A stretch of DNA of 64,000 nucleotides from an uncultured Myxococcales bacterium. GTDB lineage: Bacteria; Myxococcota_A; UBA9042. Made by a program: the position numbers and the translations under genes. Within the stretch, counting starts at the first letter, position 1. Each line of letters opens with the position of its first letter. The notes under the pieces are model-generated. The model was not told where the DNA came from and did not search any database. It saw only the letters and a list, made by a program, of their open reading frames with translations. The stretch is taken from the NCBI GenBank assembly GCA_903842345.1, contig CAIMLR010000002.1, positions 62,001-126,000 on the forward strand, read 5' to 3'. Below, one piece after another: positions 46,299-53,705 of this stretch.

Positions 46299-46338
46299 CC
46301 GCAACAGTGCGGGACCCCAAAGAACCGCAACACTGCGG
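46299..46338 (+). repeat. twin direct-repeat hairpins in leader
   Basis: CCGCAACAGTGCGG (46299-46312) and CCGCAACACTGCGG (46325-46338) each form a 5-bp stem (CCGCA/TGCGG) with a 4-base loop and are 26 bases apart. They differ at one base. They could be RNA hairpins or a direct-repeat operator. Confidence 0.55.
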
Positions 46339-46402
46339 GGCTTACGGGGGTGGCGAAGACCAGCAGACGGCAACCGCAAGGCGCTTGGACGGACGGCACG
46401 CA

Positions 46403-46447
46403 CTTCAACAGTTGGCGCTTGGGATTCGTCCTGAGCCGTTGTTGAAG
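46403..46447 (+). ncRNA. UUCG-capped stem-loop in 5' leader
   Basis: Outer stem CTTCAACA (46403-46410) with TGTTGAAG (46440-46447), inner stem CTTGGGA (46418-46424) with TCCTGAG (46429-46435), tetraloop TTCG (46425-46428). Two wobble pairs in the inner stem fit RNA on the plus strand. Probably a leader element of the downstream gene; I cannot say whether it is a separate small RNA. Confidence 0.45.
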
Positions 46448-46600
46448 ATCGCCCACAGTCAGGCCAGGACGCCCGCAGGAACGCGAGCGCCCGCAAGAAA
46501 GCCGCCGCGGCGACTGGGCCAAAAAAGCGCAAAGCCCCCCAAACAGATCATCGCCAACGCGCCTGCCGATTCCGCCCGTTTGCCCTCTGAGGAGATTTCA

Positions 46601-47920
46601 GTGACCCCAGCCCTTATCGACCTGCACGTTCGCCCAGTGCTCAATGAAGCCGGCCAGCAAGATGCAGAATTGCTTGCGGTGCAAGCCCGCGACCACGGCC
46701 TCGACGGCCTCGCGGTGATCGCCCTGGACGAGCCCGTGACGTTGGGCGACACCGCCGACGTCAGCCGCGCAACCGGCGTACTGCTGTTTGCCGGCGTGGA
46801 ATTGGCGACCGACGCCGGTCGTCTGGTGTGCTTTCCGCGCGCGATCGACGACTGGTACCGCGGCGCGGGTTGGCGGGCCTTGCCGCGCGCCAGCGGATCT
46901 GACGCCTACGCCGCCGATGCGGTGGTACGCGCGTTTGCCGAGCGCGGTGGCGCCACTGTCGCCATTGCCAGCGCATTTGAAGGCGATGCCCCGGCGCGCC
47001 CGGCTGGCCTTGCCGCGCTGGACGTGACGGCCATGGAAGCAGCGCGCCCTGACGCGCATGGCCAGGACGAAGAAGAAGCGGCCGACGACGACATTCTCGC
47101 CGGCGGATTGGACGATGCCGCACTGCAATCCGCGTACGCGGGTCGATTGCCGTGCGTCGCGGGTTCGCGTGCGGCGCCGGGCGAGGCGCGGTTTGGCACT
47201 GTTGCGACGGTTTTTGCCTCGCCGCCGACGAGCCAGGAGTCGCTTGTTGAAGGCTTGCGCTCCGGCCGCGTGTGGCCGGTCGAGATCGGCGCGCCGTGGG
47301 CCGACAACGCGCTTCAGCCGCGCCGCGCCGCGCCCATCGCGCAGCCCGTCGCGAACCAAGCGAACCAGCCGATGCACACGCCGGTGCCGCAGTCCCAGCC
47401 GGCTGCCCAGCACAGTGAGCGCCCGCAGCGTCAGGGCCAGGCCCAGCGCAAGAACGGCCGGTACTCCGATCCGCTGGAGCGCCCCGGCGACGCGCGTGGC
47501 AATCGCCTGAACCGGGAAGCCCTGCGGCGACGCATCGCGCCCGCGTCGGACGAAGGCAACCAGCCGGCGTTTGATCCCGTGGCGGCGATGTACGGCCTGG
47601 ACGGCCGCAAGTTCCTGCGTTTCTCCGGCAAGAGCGACATCGAGCTGGATCGCATCAACGGCAACCGTTCCAAGGGCCCCGACTCGAACGTCATGGTGCT
47701 GCCGGCGTTTGATGAATTGCGTCAGGAGCGCCAGCACATCAACCTGCTGTTTTGCCAGACGGAAGAGGAAGACGACGAGGAGGATAGCCTCTCGCTCGCG
47801 TGGGCGCTCAGCTACTTCCACGACGAAGATGGCCAGCCCAACCGCGATTTCTCGCAGATTCCGTCGGGCAACCAAGGCCGCGGTCAGCAGCAGCAACAGC
47901 GCCGCCGCCGTCGTCGCTAG
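46601..47920 (+). CDS. PHP-like protein with degenerate metal motif and Arg-rich tail
   Basis: A 439-residue cytoplasmic protein. GTG at 46601 has GAGGAG 7 bases upstream, a much better start than the longer frame. Residues 1-230 look like a PHP phosphoesterase fold: IDLHVRP replaces the usual HxH, GVELATD is kept, but several metal ligands are missing or changed. An acidic stretch (EEEAADDD) and a Gln/Pro/Ala-rich linker follow (about 250-305), then a second conserved part (about 320-420) of no known family, and a QQQQQRRRRRR end. Nucleic-acid binding via the tail is an inference. It may be an inactive or altered PHP relative. Its stop overlaps the aroA stop by 3 bases (convergent). Confidence 0.7.
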   Translation: MTPALIDLHVRPVLNEAGQQDAELLAVQARDHGLDGLAVIALDEPVTLGDTADVSRATGVLLFAGVELATDAGRLVCFPRAIDDWYRGAGWRALPRASGSDAYAADAVVRAFAERGGATVAIASAFEGDAPARPAGLAALDVTAMEAARPDAHGQDEEEAADDDILAGGLDDAALQSAYAGRLPCVAGSRAAPGEARFGTVATVFASPPTSQESLVEGLRSGRVWPVEIGAPWADNALQPRRAAPIAQPVANQANQPMHTPVPQSQPAAQHSERPQRQGQAQRKNGRYSDPLERPGDARGNRLNREALRRRIAPASDEGNQPAFDPVAAMYGLDGRKFLRFSGKSDIELDRINGNRSKGPDSNVMVLPAFDELRQERQHINLLFCQTEEEDDEEDSLSLAWALSYFHDEDGQPNRDFSQIPSGNQGRGQQQQQRRRRRR

Positions 47921-49221
47921 GGGCTTGAGAGCCGCGCCATGGCCGCGTTGAAGCCGGGCCATGAGCTGCCGATGGCTTCCGCGAAACCGCCAATCGCCAC
48001 GCGGCTGGGACTACACAAGTTGGCGATCGCGGCGGTCATGGCCATCCGGTGATCGAGACCGGGATGGAAGGACGCCGGCGTCGCGGCAAAATTGCCCGCG
48101 CTGCCCTTGCCGACGATCGTCAGCCAATCCGCACCGCTCTGCGTAGCAACGCCCAGCATCGTCAAGAGTTCCACGATGGCCGCGAGGCGATCGGATTCCT
48201 TGACGCGCAATTCCGCGAGGCCGCGAAACTGACTCGTGCCGTGCGCGGCCGCCGCCGCCAGCGCGAGGATCGGCAGTTCGTCAATGAGCGACGGCACTTC
48301 ATCGGGCGCAATGTCGGTCGCCTGCAACACAGCGCTTTGGGCGAGGACATCGCCGACCGGTTCGCCGGCAACGGTCGCGGGATGGGCCGTCGCCACATGC
48401 GCACCCATGCGCGCCAGCACGCGCAGGAAACCGACGCGGGTCGGGTTGTGCGAGAAACCGCGCACGGTGATCGCGGCGTTGGGGTGCAGGACCGCGGCTA
48501 CGACGGCGAACGCCGCAGACGACGGGTCGCCAGGCACGGCAAAATCGCCAAGCGCGGGAAGCTGGGCATCCGGACCGCGACCGGCAATCGCGTGCCGCGT
48601 CCCCGCGCTGCGCAGCTGCACGCCCAGCCCTGCGAGCATCCGCTCCGTGTGATCGCGCGACGGCAGCGGCTCCTGGACGATCGTTTCACCGACCGCGAAC
48701 AGCCCCGCCAACAGCAGCGCACTCTTGACCTGCGCCGATGCCACCGGCAGGACGTGGGTCGCCCCGTGCAGCGTCTGGCCCACGACGCGCAGCGGCGGCC
48801 GACCAAGGTCCGCGGCGATCTGCGCGCCCATCGCCGTCAGCGGCTCGACGACGCGCGCCATGGGCCGTTTGCGCAGGGACGCGTCGCCATCCAGTTGCGC
48901 CGTCAGCCGCGGGTGGGCCGCCAGCAGGCCGATCAGCAGCCGCATCGTTGTCCCGGAATTGCCGCAATCCAGCGGGTGCGCCGGCGTCAGCCAGCCGCTG
49001 AAACCCGGCGAATGGACGTGCGCCACATCGTCGGCAATCGCGATCGCGACGCCGAGCTGCCGCAGACAGTGCGCGGTGCCCAGGACATCGGCGCCCGTGC
49101 CCAAGCCGGTCAGCACGCTGCGCCCCGTACCCAAGGCGGCGAAGAGCAGCGCGCGGTGCGAAATCGACTTGTCGCCCGGGAGCGTCAAGCTGCCGCGCAA
49201 GTGCTGGGCGTGGTTCAGCAT
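47917..49221 (-). CDS. aroA: 3-phosphoshikimate 1-carboxyvinyltransferase (EPSP synthase)
   Basis: A 434-residue enzyme joining shikimate-3-phosphate and phosphoenolpyruvate in aromatic amino-acid synthesis. The ATG at 49221 is preceded by GGGGGAGG, and longer frames run into rnpB. Signature sequences: LPGDKSISHRALL (PEP/shikimate site), DCGNSGTTMRLLIGLL, DGDASLRKRPMARV, and 'RVKESDR'. Length and order match the family. It lies 32 bases past the 3' end of rnpB on the same strand and has no visible separate terminator between them. Its 3' end is convergent with the PHP-like gene. Confidence 0.95.
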   Translation of the reverse strand: MLNHAQHLRGSLTLPGDKSISHRALLFAALGTGRSVLTGLGTGADVLGTAHCLRQLGVAIAIADDVAHVHSPGFSGWLTPAHPLDCGNSGTTMRLLIGLLAAHPRLTAQLDGDASLRKRPMARVVEPLTAMGAQIAADLGRPPLRVVGQTLHGATHVLPVASAQVKSALLLAGLFAVGETIVQEPLPSRDHTERMLAGLGVQLRSAGTRHAIAGRGPDAQLPALGDFAVPGDPSSAAFAVVAAVLHPNAAITVRGFSHNPTRVGFLRVLARMGAHVATAHPATVAGEPVGDVLAQSAVLQATDIAPDEVPSLIDELPILALAAAAAHGTSQFRGLAELRVKESDRLAAIVELLTMLGVATQSGADWLTIVGKGSAGNFAATPASFHPGLDHRMAMTAAIANLCSPSRVAIGGFAEAIGSSWPGFNAAMARLSSP

Positions 49222-49253
49222 GGCCTCCCCCAAAGTGGACGTCAGCGTCAAGT

Positions 49254-49683
49254 GCGAGCAGCAGCCAGCCGTAAGCCGGGTTCTGTCCCGACAGCCCGTT
49301 GCCAGGCTGCCAGTGGTGACCATTCGTCTGCGGACATCGTTGCCGATGCCGTCAAGCGGTCTACCCGCAAGCTCGGGCGAGCCGCCCTCCGGTTCAGGCT
49401 TGCGCCCAAACTTTCGCTTGCGATGGGTCCAAAGACCCTGACCTTGCTCCAGATGGGGTTTGCCGTGAGCGATGTCACCATCGCAAACCGTGCGCTCTTA
49501 CCGCACGCTTTCACCCTTACGCCGCGGATTTCTTGCGAAATCAGGGACGCGGTTTGCTTTCTGTGGCACTGTTCCCTGGGATCGCTCCCGCTGGCCGTTA
49601 GCCAGCATCCTGCCCTGCGGAGCCCGGACTTTCCTCTGTCTGTTCTAGCCAGCCAGCGGCCACCTGGCTGCCTGCTGCTCGCC
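49254..49683 (-). ncRNA. rnpB: RNase P RNA (bacterial class A)
   Basis: The RNA component that cleaves the 5' leader from tRNA precursors. On the minus strand it contains, in order, the invariant pieces GAGGAAAGTCCGGGCT (49621-49636), GCTAACGGCCAGC, ACAGTGCCACAGAAA, GTAAGGGTGAAA, GGTAAGAGCGCACG, GGCAAACCCCATCTGGAGCAAG (49443-49464) and ACAGAACCCGGCTTA (49272-49286). The two ends pair as helix P1 (GAGCAGCAG... with ...CTGCTGCTC), which sets the ends to about 49683 and 49254 within a few bases. No reading frame here is real. aroA begins 32 bases downstream. Confidence 0.97.
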
Positions 49684-49727
49684 GGTCGACTCTAGCATGT
49701 TTCGCGCGGGAAACCGACCGCGCCGCA

Positions 49728-51197
49728 TCACTGCGAGCAGACGCTCAACTCGTACGCGCAATATTGCGTCACGCACGCGGAGCAGTTGCCGCCGGGGCAG
49801 AAATTGCCGCATTTGAGGTCGCGGCAATCGAGGAAGGCGTTGACGTCAGCCTGCGCCTGCGCCGTGCCCTGGAGGGTGCAGGCCTTGGCGCACAGGAGGT
49901 CGCCGCCGCATTTGCCCTGGCAGTTGGCGATGTCCAGGCACGTCAAGAGTGTCTGGCCAGCGCCGATCGGTGAGAAGCAGCTGACAAAGCTGGTGGTGCA
50001 CTGCGTCTTGGCGCAATTGACAAGGCCGTCGCCGGTCAAGCCCGCGCAGTTCGCGTCCATGCAGCCCTGCAGCGTGTAGTAGCCCAGTCCGCCGACTTTG
50101 CTGGCGTTCTTGTTGCAGCCATCGACGCACGCCGCTGCGCCGTTGCAGCCGCCCATGCAGGTGTTGGTCTGGTTGCACCCGGCGTTGCCGGCGCCGACGC
50201 ACGCGGCTTGGACGTCAAAGCAGTTGTTGAAGATGCACGCCATCGCGTCGTTGATCTTGCCGGCGACGACGTACGGCTTGCAGATCGCGCTGATGCAGCC
50301 CTTGTAGCTTGTGAACTGGCTCTGCGCGCCGCCGCTGCCTTGGGCGAGGCAGCCGTCACTGCACGTCGTGTCGCCGGCGGCGCAGTTGCCGTTGCACGCG
50401 ACGACCTGACCGCACGTGAGGGTGCCGCCGGTGCTGTTGGCCACGCACGCCGTGCCTTGGCAGGTGTAGCCGCTGCCGCACGGCGGATTGCAGCCGGCAA
50501 CGACGCCCGTCTTGCATTGCCCGCTCTGGCAGATTTCGCCCGGCTTGCACGCGATCGGCACGCCCCACGAGAGGCATTTGTCCGGGTTCATCTGGCACGT
50601 CTTGATCGCGGGGACGTCCGTCAGGCATTCCACAAGGCCCAGCGCTTGGCACGGATCCGGGCAGCCGCACGCGCCGTCGTGGCATTCCTGCGTCGTCGGG
50701 CAGGTGAGGTTGCTGCCCCACACGCCGTTGCTGCACGTCTGGAGCGTGGCCTTGTCCTTGCACTGCTTGGCGCCGGATGGACAAGGCCCGGCGTCGGCTG
50801 GAGCGGTGTCGGCTGGAGCGGTGTCGGCTGGCGCCGTGTCGGGAACGTCGAGGGCGGCGTCCTTGCTGACGTCAGGCGTCGCATCCACGAGCACATCCTG
50901 CGCGCTGTCCCCGGTCGCCGAATCGCTCGTGTCGGCGTCCGACTTGCCAAACGTCACGTCGCCGCTGACGCACGCAACGAGGGTGCCCTTGAGCGGATCG
51001 ACGCAAGCGCTGACGCCCGGGCAGGCGATGAACTGGCCGGTTTTGGGATCGGTGCAGACAGTTTGGCCGCTGTCGATCCTGGTGCTGCAGCCCAACATCG
51101 CCAACGCGAAGATGGCAGTCAGTATCCGCAGCGGGAGCAGGCCTTGCAGCACGTGACGTCCAAAGCCCAAACGAGGCCGGATGACGATACCCGACAC
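49728..51197 (-). CDS. Cys-rich lipoprotein with helical cysteine repeats
   Basis: A 489-residue lipoprotein with the lipobox LAMLGC. The start is unsure: GTG at 51197 (used), TTG at 51212, or GTG at 51152 with a GGAC ribosome-like site. An Asp/Thr/Ala-rich linker follows, including a three-fold repeat of about 5 residues (TAPAD). Then come Cys-rich segments: CPTTQECHDGACGCPDPC and similar to about residue 270. From there the C-terminal half shows repeated C-x3-C and C-x8-12-C patterns on helical sequence (CIFNNCFDVQAAC, CAKTQC, CVTQYC), unlike the CDDGN modules elsewhere in the window. It follows the DsbD-like gene after 20 bases, suggesting joint transcription. Confidence 0.78.
   Translation of the reverse strand: MSGIVIRPRLGFGRHVLQGLLPLRILTAIFALAMLGCSTRIDSGQTVCTDPKTGQFIACPGVSACVDPLKGTLVACVSGDVTFGKSDADTSDSATGDSAQDVLVDATPDVSKDAALDVPDTAPADTAPADTAPADAGPCPSGAKQCKDKATLQTCSNGVWGSNLTCPTTQECHDGACGCPDPCQALGLVECLTDVPAIKTCQMNPDKCLSWGVPIACKPGEICQSGQCKTGVVAGCNPPCGSGYTCQGTACVANSTGGTLTCGQVVACNGNCAAGDTTCSDGCLAQGSGGAQSQFTSYKGCISAICKPYVVAGKINDAMACIFNNCFDVQAACVGAGNAGCNQTNTCMGGCNGAAACVDGCNKNASKVGGLGYYTLQGCMDANCAGLTGDGLVNCAKTQCTTSFVSCFSPIGAGQTLLTCLDIANCQGKCGGDLLCAKACTLQGTAQAQADVNAFLDCRDLKCGNFCPGGNCSACVTQYCAYELSVCSQ
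50793..50837. repeat. 15-bp coding tandem repeat
   Basis: Three head-to-tail 15-bp units (50793, 50808, 50823), the first two identical, inside the lipoprotein linker. They encode TAPAD repeats on the minus strand. Such identical units are prone to slippage, so linker length could vary between strains. Confidence 0.8.
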
Positions 51198-51216
51198 GCC
51201 GTTTGGCGGCAATGAA

Positions 51217-51627
51217 CTACTTGACCGCAACCTGGAGGGTCAGCTTCTCGCCGCGCAGCATGTAGCACTGCTCCGCGCTGCAGACGCTGAAGTTGCCGGT
51301 CACGGTGATCGGCCCGGCGCCCGCGACGAGAGCCTGCAGCGGAATGGTCACGACGCCGTCATTGCCGGTCACCTTGACGTCGCCGGCCTTGGCGGTCAGC
51401 GCGTCCTTGGACGATTTGGCGAACGCCGTCGCCTCGACCGTGAACTTGGCCGGGAATTCCTTGTTGAAATGCATGCCGGCGATCGGCTTGATGGTCAGCG
51501 CAGCGGAACCTTGACCGCCAGCCTTCAGGTTCACGGCCGGCGCGTGCACGGTGTACTGCTTGTCCGCGGCGAGGGCGGGGGCAGCGGCGATCAGGCTCAG
51601 GCAGAAAGTCAGCAGAATCTTGCGCAT
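51217..51627 (-). CDS. small exported DsbD-alpha-like protein
   Basis: A 136-residue exported protein. The signal peptide ends AAPALAAD and AGGA lies 4-5 bases before the ATG at 51627. The rest is all-beta with two Cys near the end in the pattern CSAEQC-YMLRGE. This recalls the N-terminal domain of DsbD-type thiol reductases, whose disulfide relays electrons in the periplasm, but the sequence is short and only this part matches. Without a membrane partner it could be a receiver domain. It lies 20 bases ahead of a Cys-rich lipoprotein gene. A disulfide-related task is plausible; I am not certain. Confidence 0.65.
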   Translation of the reverse strand: MRKILLTFCLSLIAAAPALAADKQYTVHAPAVNLKAGGQGSAALTIKPIAGMHFNKEFPAKFTVEATAFAKSSKDALTAKAGDVKVTGNDGVVTIPLQALVAGAGPITVTGNFSVCSAEQCYMLRGEKLTLQVAVK

Positions 51628-51682
51628 AATTCCTCTCGTCAGGTTTGCAGTCGGGCCGGACGGCTGGGCCGCCGACCGGCGC

Positions 51683-51710
51683 ATTGTCTGTGTGCCGCAG
51701 CCGCTGTCAA
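51683..51710 (-). promoter_or_regulatory. promoter for the DsbD-like/Cys-rich lipoprotein pair
   Basis: On the minus strand TTGACA (51705-51710, full consensus) and GACAAT (51683-51688, four of six) are spaced by 16 bases. Transcription would start near 51675, about 50 bases before the ATG at 51627. Confidence 0.5.
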
Positions 51711-51801
51711 CGGCAGCCGGTCTCTTGAACGCCCAGGGCCAGTGTTTCATTCACGGATGGCGCGACTTGACGCCGTCCAGCGCTCCGGCCAGCATCGCAG
51801 C

Positions 51802-52704
51802 ATGACGGCTGTACCGCACAAGTCGCGCCTTGCTCATCCGCTGCCGCAGTTGGCTGCGCTGCTGTGCGTCTGTGCGGCGGTCCTTGCCGTGCATCCGGCG
51901 CCCGCGCGGGCTGCGGACACGCGCACGGCAGAGACGGAACGCGCGGAAGCCAAGGTCATTGAGGCCAAGGCCTTCTTCAAAGCCGCGCTCTATCCGCAGG
52001 CCGCGGCCAGCTATTTGCAGGCCTATGCCATCAGCCGCAAGCCGGCCACGCTGTTCAACGCCGCGCGCGCCTATGAAGAGGCCAAGCTCTACGCCGAGGC
52101 GATCGCGCTTTTTGACCAATACGCCCAGCTGGCCGACACGCCCGCCGACGGCCGCCAGGAAGCCACCGCGCGCATCGCCCATGATCGCGCGCAACTGACG
52201 GCTGCTTCTGCCCACGCGGATGCGGTCGCCGTCAAACACCCGGAGCCAGCCGCGGCGGATGCCAAGGCACCGGAGACGCCCGTGGCAACATCCGAGGCCG
52301 AGACGCCGCCGGCTGCGGAGAAACCCATCGCGGTCGATGCGCCGGCGCCGCCGCAGCCCAAGAAGTCCAACTGGGTGGACTGGGCGCTGTTTGCCGGTGG
52401 CGATACGCTGGCGGCGCTGGGCCTGCTTGGCTATCTGGGCGCGATCAACTCCGTGAACCAAGCCAACGCCATGGACTTCTCCGCGCTGAACGCCGAGGCG
52501 AACTACAAGTCCCAGGTCGCCCAGGCGCGGTCGGCGCGCACGACTTCAGTCGTCGTCGGCGTCGTTGGCGTTGGCCTCGCGGGCTGGGGCGCGTGGCGGT
52601 TGTGGGGGCCTGCTGCGGCAACTGCACCCGCCAAGTCGACAGGCTGGTTGATGCCAACCGTCGCGCCCGATGCCGCCGGCCTGGCTTGGGGAGGACGCTT
52701 CTGA
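51802..52704 (+). CDS. TPR protein with two C-terminal membrane helices
   Basis: A 300-residue exported or membrane protein. An N-terminal hydrophobic stretch (about residues 15-37, ending ARAAD) is a signal. Residues about 45-120 carry a TPR-like unit ('YPQAAASYLQAYAISRKPA', 'AARAYEEAKLYAEAIALFDQY'). A Pro/Ala/Glu-rich linker follows, then two membrane helices near residues 195-215 and 250-270. The C-terminus is Gly-rich. Function unknown; similar layouts are common in myxobacterial periplasmic proteins. ATG 51802 lacks a good ribosome site; an ATG at 51757 would add 15 residues. It is divergent from the DsbD-like gene, and its stop overlaps the start of the next gene (TGATG). Confidence 0.7.
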   Translation: MTAVPHKSRLAHPLPQLAALLCVCAAVLAVHPAPARAADTRTAETERAEAKVIEAKAFFKAALYPQAAASYLQAYAISRKPATLFNAARAYEEAKLYAEAIALFDQYAQLADTPADGRQEATARIAHDRAQLTAASAHADAVAVKHPEPAAADAKAPETPVATSEAETPPAAEKPIAVDAPAPPQPKKSNWVDWALFAGGDTLAALGLLGYLGAINSVNQANAMDFSALNAEANYKSQVAQARSARTTSVVVGVVGVGLAGWGAWRLWGPAAATAPAKSTGWLMPTVAPDAAGLAWGGRF

Positions 52705-53702
52705 TGGCCCAACGCCTCGCACTCGTGCTGTTGTTGGCCCTCCCGGCCTGCTTGCCCAACACGCTCTCGGACGACGCACTGCGCGCCAAGGTGGCCGACG
52801 CCACCGAAGGCAAGGGCGGACCGCTCTGTGGCAACCAGACCGTCGATCAGGCCGAAGGCGAGTCCTGCGACGACGGCAACACGGACAGCTGCGACGCGTG
52901 CGACAAATGCCAGGTGCGCACGGCGCTGGACGTCAACGATGCGAAGTCGTTGGCCGGGCTGACAACGCTCGGCGCGGTGCAGTTCGACGGCAAAGAGAAC
53001 TGGTCCATCGAGGCGTGGTTCTTCGTCCGCACCGCGCCCAAGACGCTGCCGATGCCGTTCCTCGTCGTCGGCGTGCCCGGCACCAAGGCGACAAACGCGC
53101 TGGCGTTCACGATGGGCGTCGCGCCGGTGGGCGGCAACGCGGTGGCCTACTGCGGGCTGGAGAAGCTGGCCAAATCAACCTCAATCAGCCCGACAATCGC
53201 GCCCAACAGCTGGCACCACCTGCGCTGCGTCTGGAACGCCAAGGATGGCGACATGCGCGCGGCGCTGGACGGCGGCGCGCTCGCCAAGGCGGACAACAAG
53301 CTGGCGCTCAAGCCAGTGCCGGGTTTCGATGGCAGCTCCTGGCTGCTGCTTGGGCAATTGCCCACCGCGGCGGCGGGTGGCCTGCAAATCGAGCCGTTTG
53401 ACGGGCTGTTGGATGAAGTGCGCGCGGCCGTCGGCCCCAACGTCGCCGCCACGCAGCTGTCCCGCCGCTACAGCGCAGAGACGCCGGAGACCGTCGCGCT
53501 TTACCACATGGATCCGGCAACGCCCGGGCGTTTTCTCAACGATGCGACGGCCAATCACCTCGACGCCGACCAGATCACGCTGCAGAACACGACGCCCATC
53601 AAACGCGACGCCGTGCTGAGTTTTGCCGCGGAAGGTTGCTACGGCTACAGCGCGCTGAACGCCCAATGCCTCGCCAATCCCAAGCCGCCGTGGTGTCCGT
53701 AG
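52704..53702 (+). CDS. lipoprotein with Cys-rich repeat and LamG-like domain
   Basis: A 332-residue lipoprotein (lipobox LPAC). The ATG overlaps the previous stop as TGATG and has GGAGGA about 7 bases upstream. A Cys-rich repeat of the DUF4215 type (CGNQTVDQAEGESCDDGNTD) follows, then a concanavalin/laminin-G-like jelly-roll at about residues 90-290: 'WSIEAWFFVR' and 'WHHLRCVWN' are the two hallmark strands. These domains bind carbohydrate or protein. It ends in a short Cys-containing tail. Surface adhesion or binding is the likely role; ligand unknown. It is convergent with a parvulin gene 3 bases away. Confidence 0.75.
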   Translation: MAQRLALVLLLALPACLPNTLSDDALRAKVADATEGKGGPLCGNQTVDQAEGESCDDGNTDSCDACDKCQVRTALDVNDAKSLAGLTTLGAVQFDGKENWSIEAWFFVRTAPKTLPMPFLVVGVPGTKATNALAFTMGVAPVGGNAVAYCGLEKLAKSTSISPTIAPNSWHHLRCVWNAKDGDMRAALDGGALAKADNKLALKPVPGFDGSSWLLLGQLPTAAAGGLQIEPFDGLLDEVRAAVGPNVAATQLSRRYSAETPETVALYHMDPATPGRFLNDATANHLDADQITLQNTTPIKRDAVLSFAAEGCYGYSALNAQCLANPKPPWCP

Positions 53703-53705
53703 CCG

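Larger units (their letters stand above)
46055..46600. other. divergent intergenic region with structured leader
   Basis: 546 bases separate ribF (minus) from the PHP-like gene (plus). Left to right it holds the ribF promoter, a promoter candidate for the plus strand, and about 430 transcribed bases before the GTG at 46601. Those bases contain twin small hairpins (46299-46338) and a long UUCG-capped stem (46403-46447). The frame starting at 46307 with MRDPKEP is not used because the strong ribosome site is at 46601. No known RNA family was recognised. Confidence 0.6.

Noticed and set aside
46307-46600. N-terminal extension of the PHP-like protein beginning MRDPKEP
   Set aside because: A strong GAGGAG ribosome site sits at GTG 46601, and the extension overlaps the hairpins and has non-coding-like composition.
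48049-49695. A long plus-strand frame across aroA and rnpB
   Set aside because: It runs through the RNase P RNA and antisense aroA; no start signal.
49728-51197. c-type cytochrome because of many cysteines
   Set aside because: I saw no CxxCH heme-binding motif; cysteines follow C-x3-C and module spacing instead.
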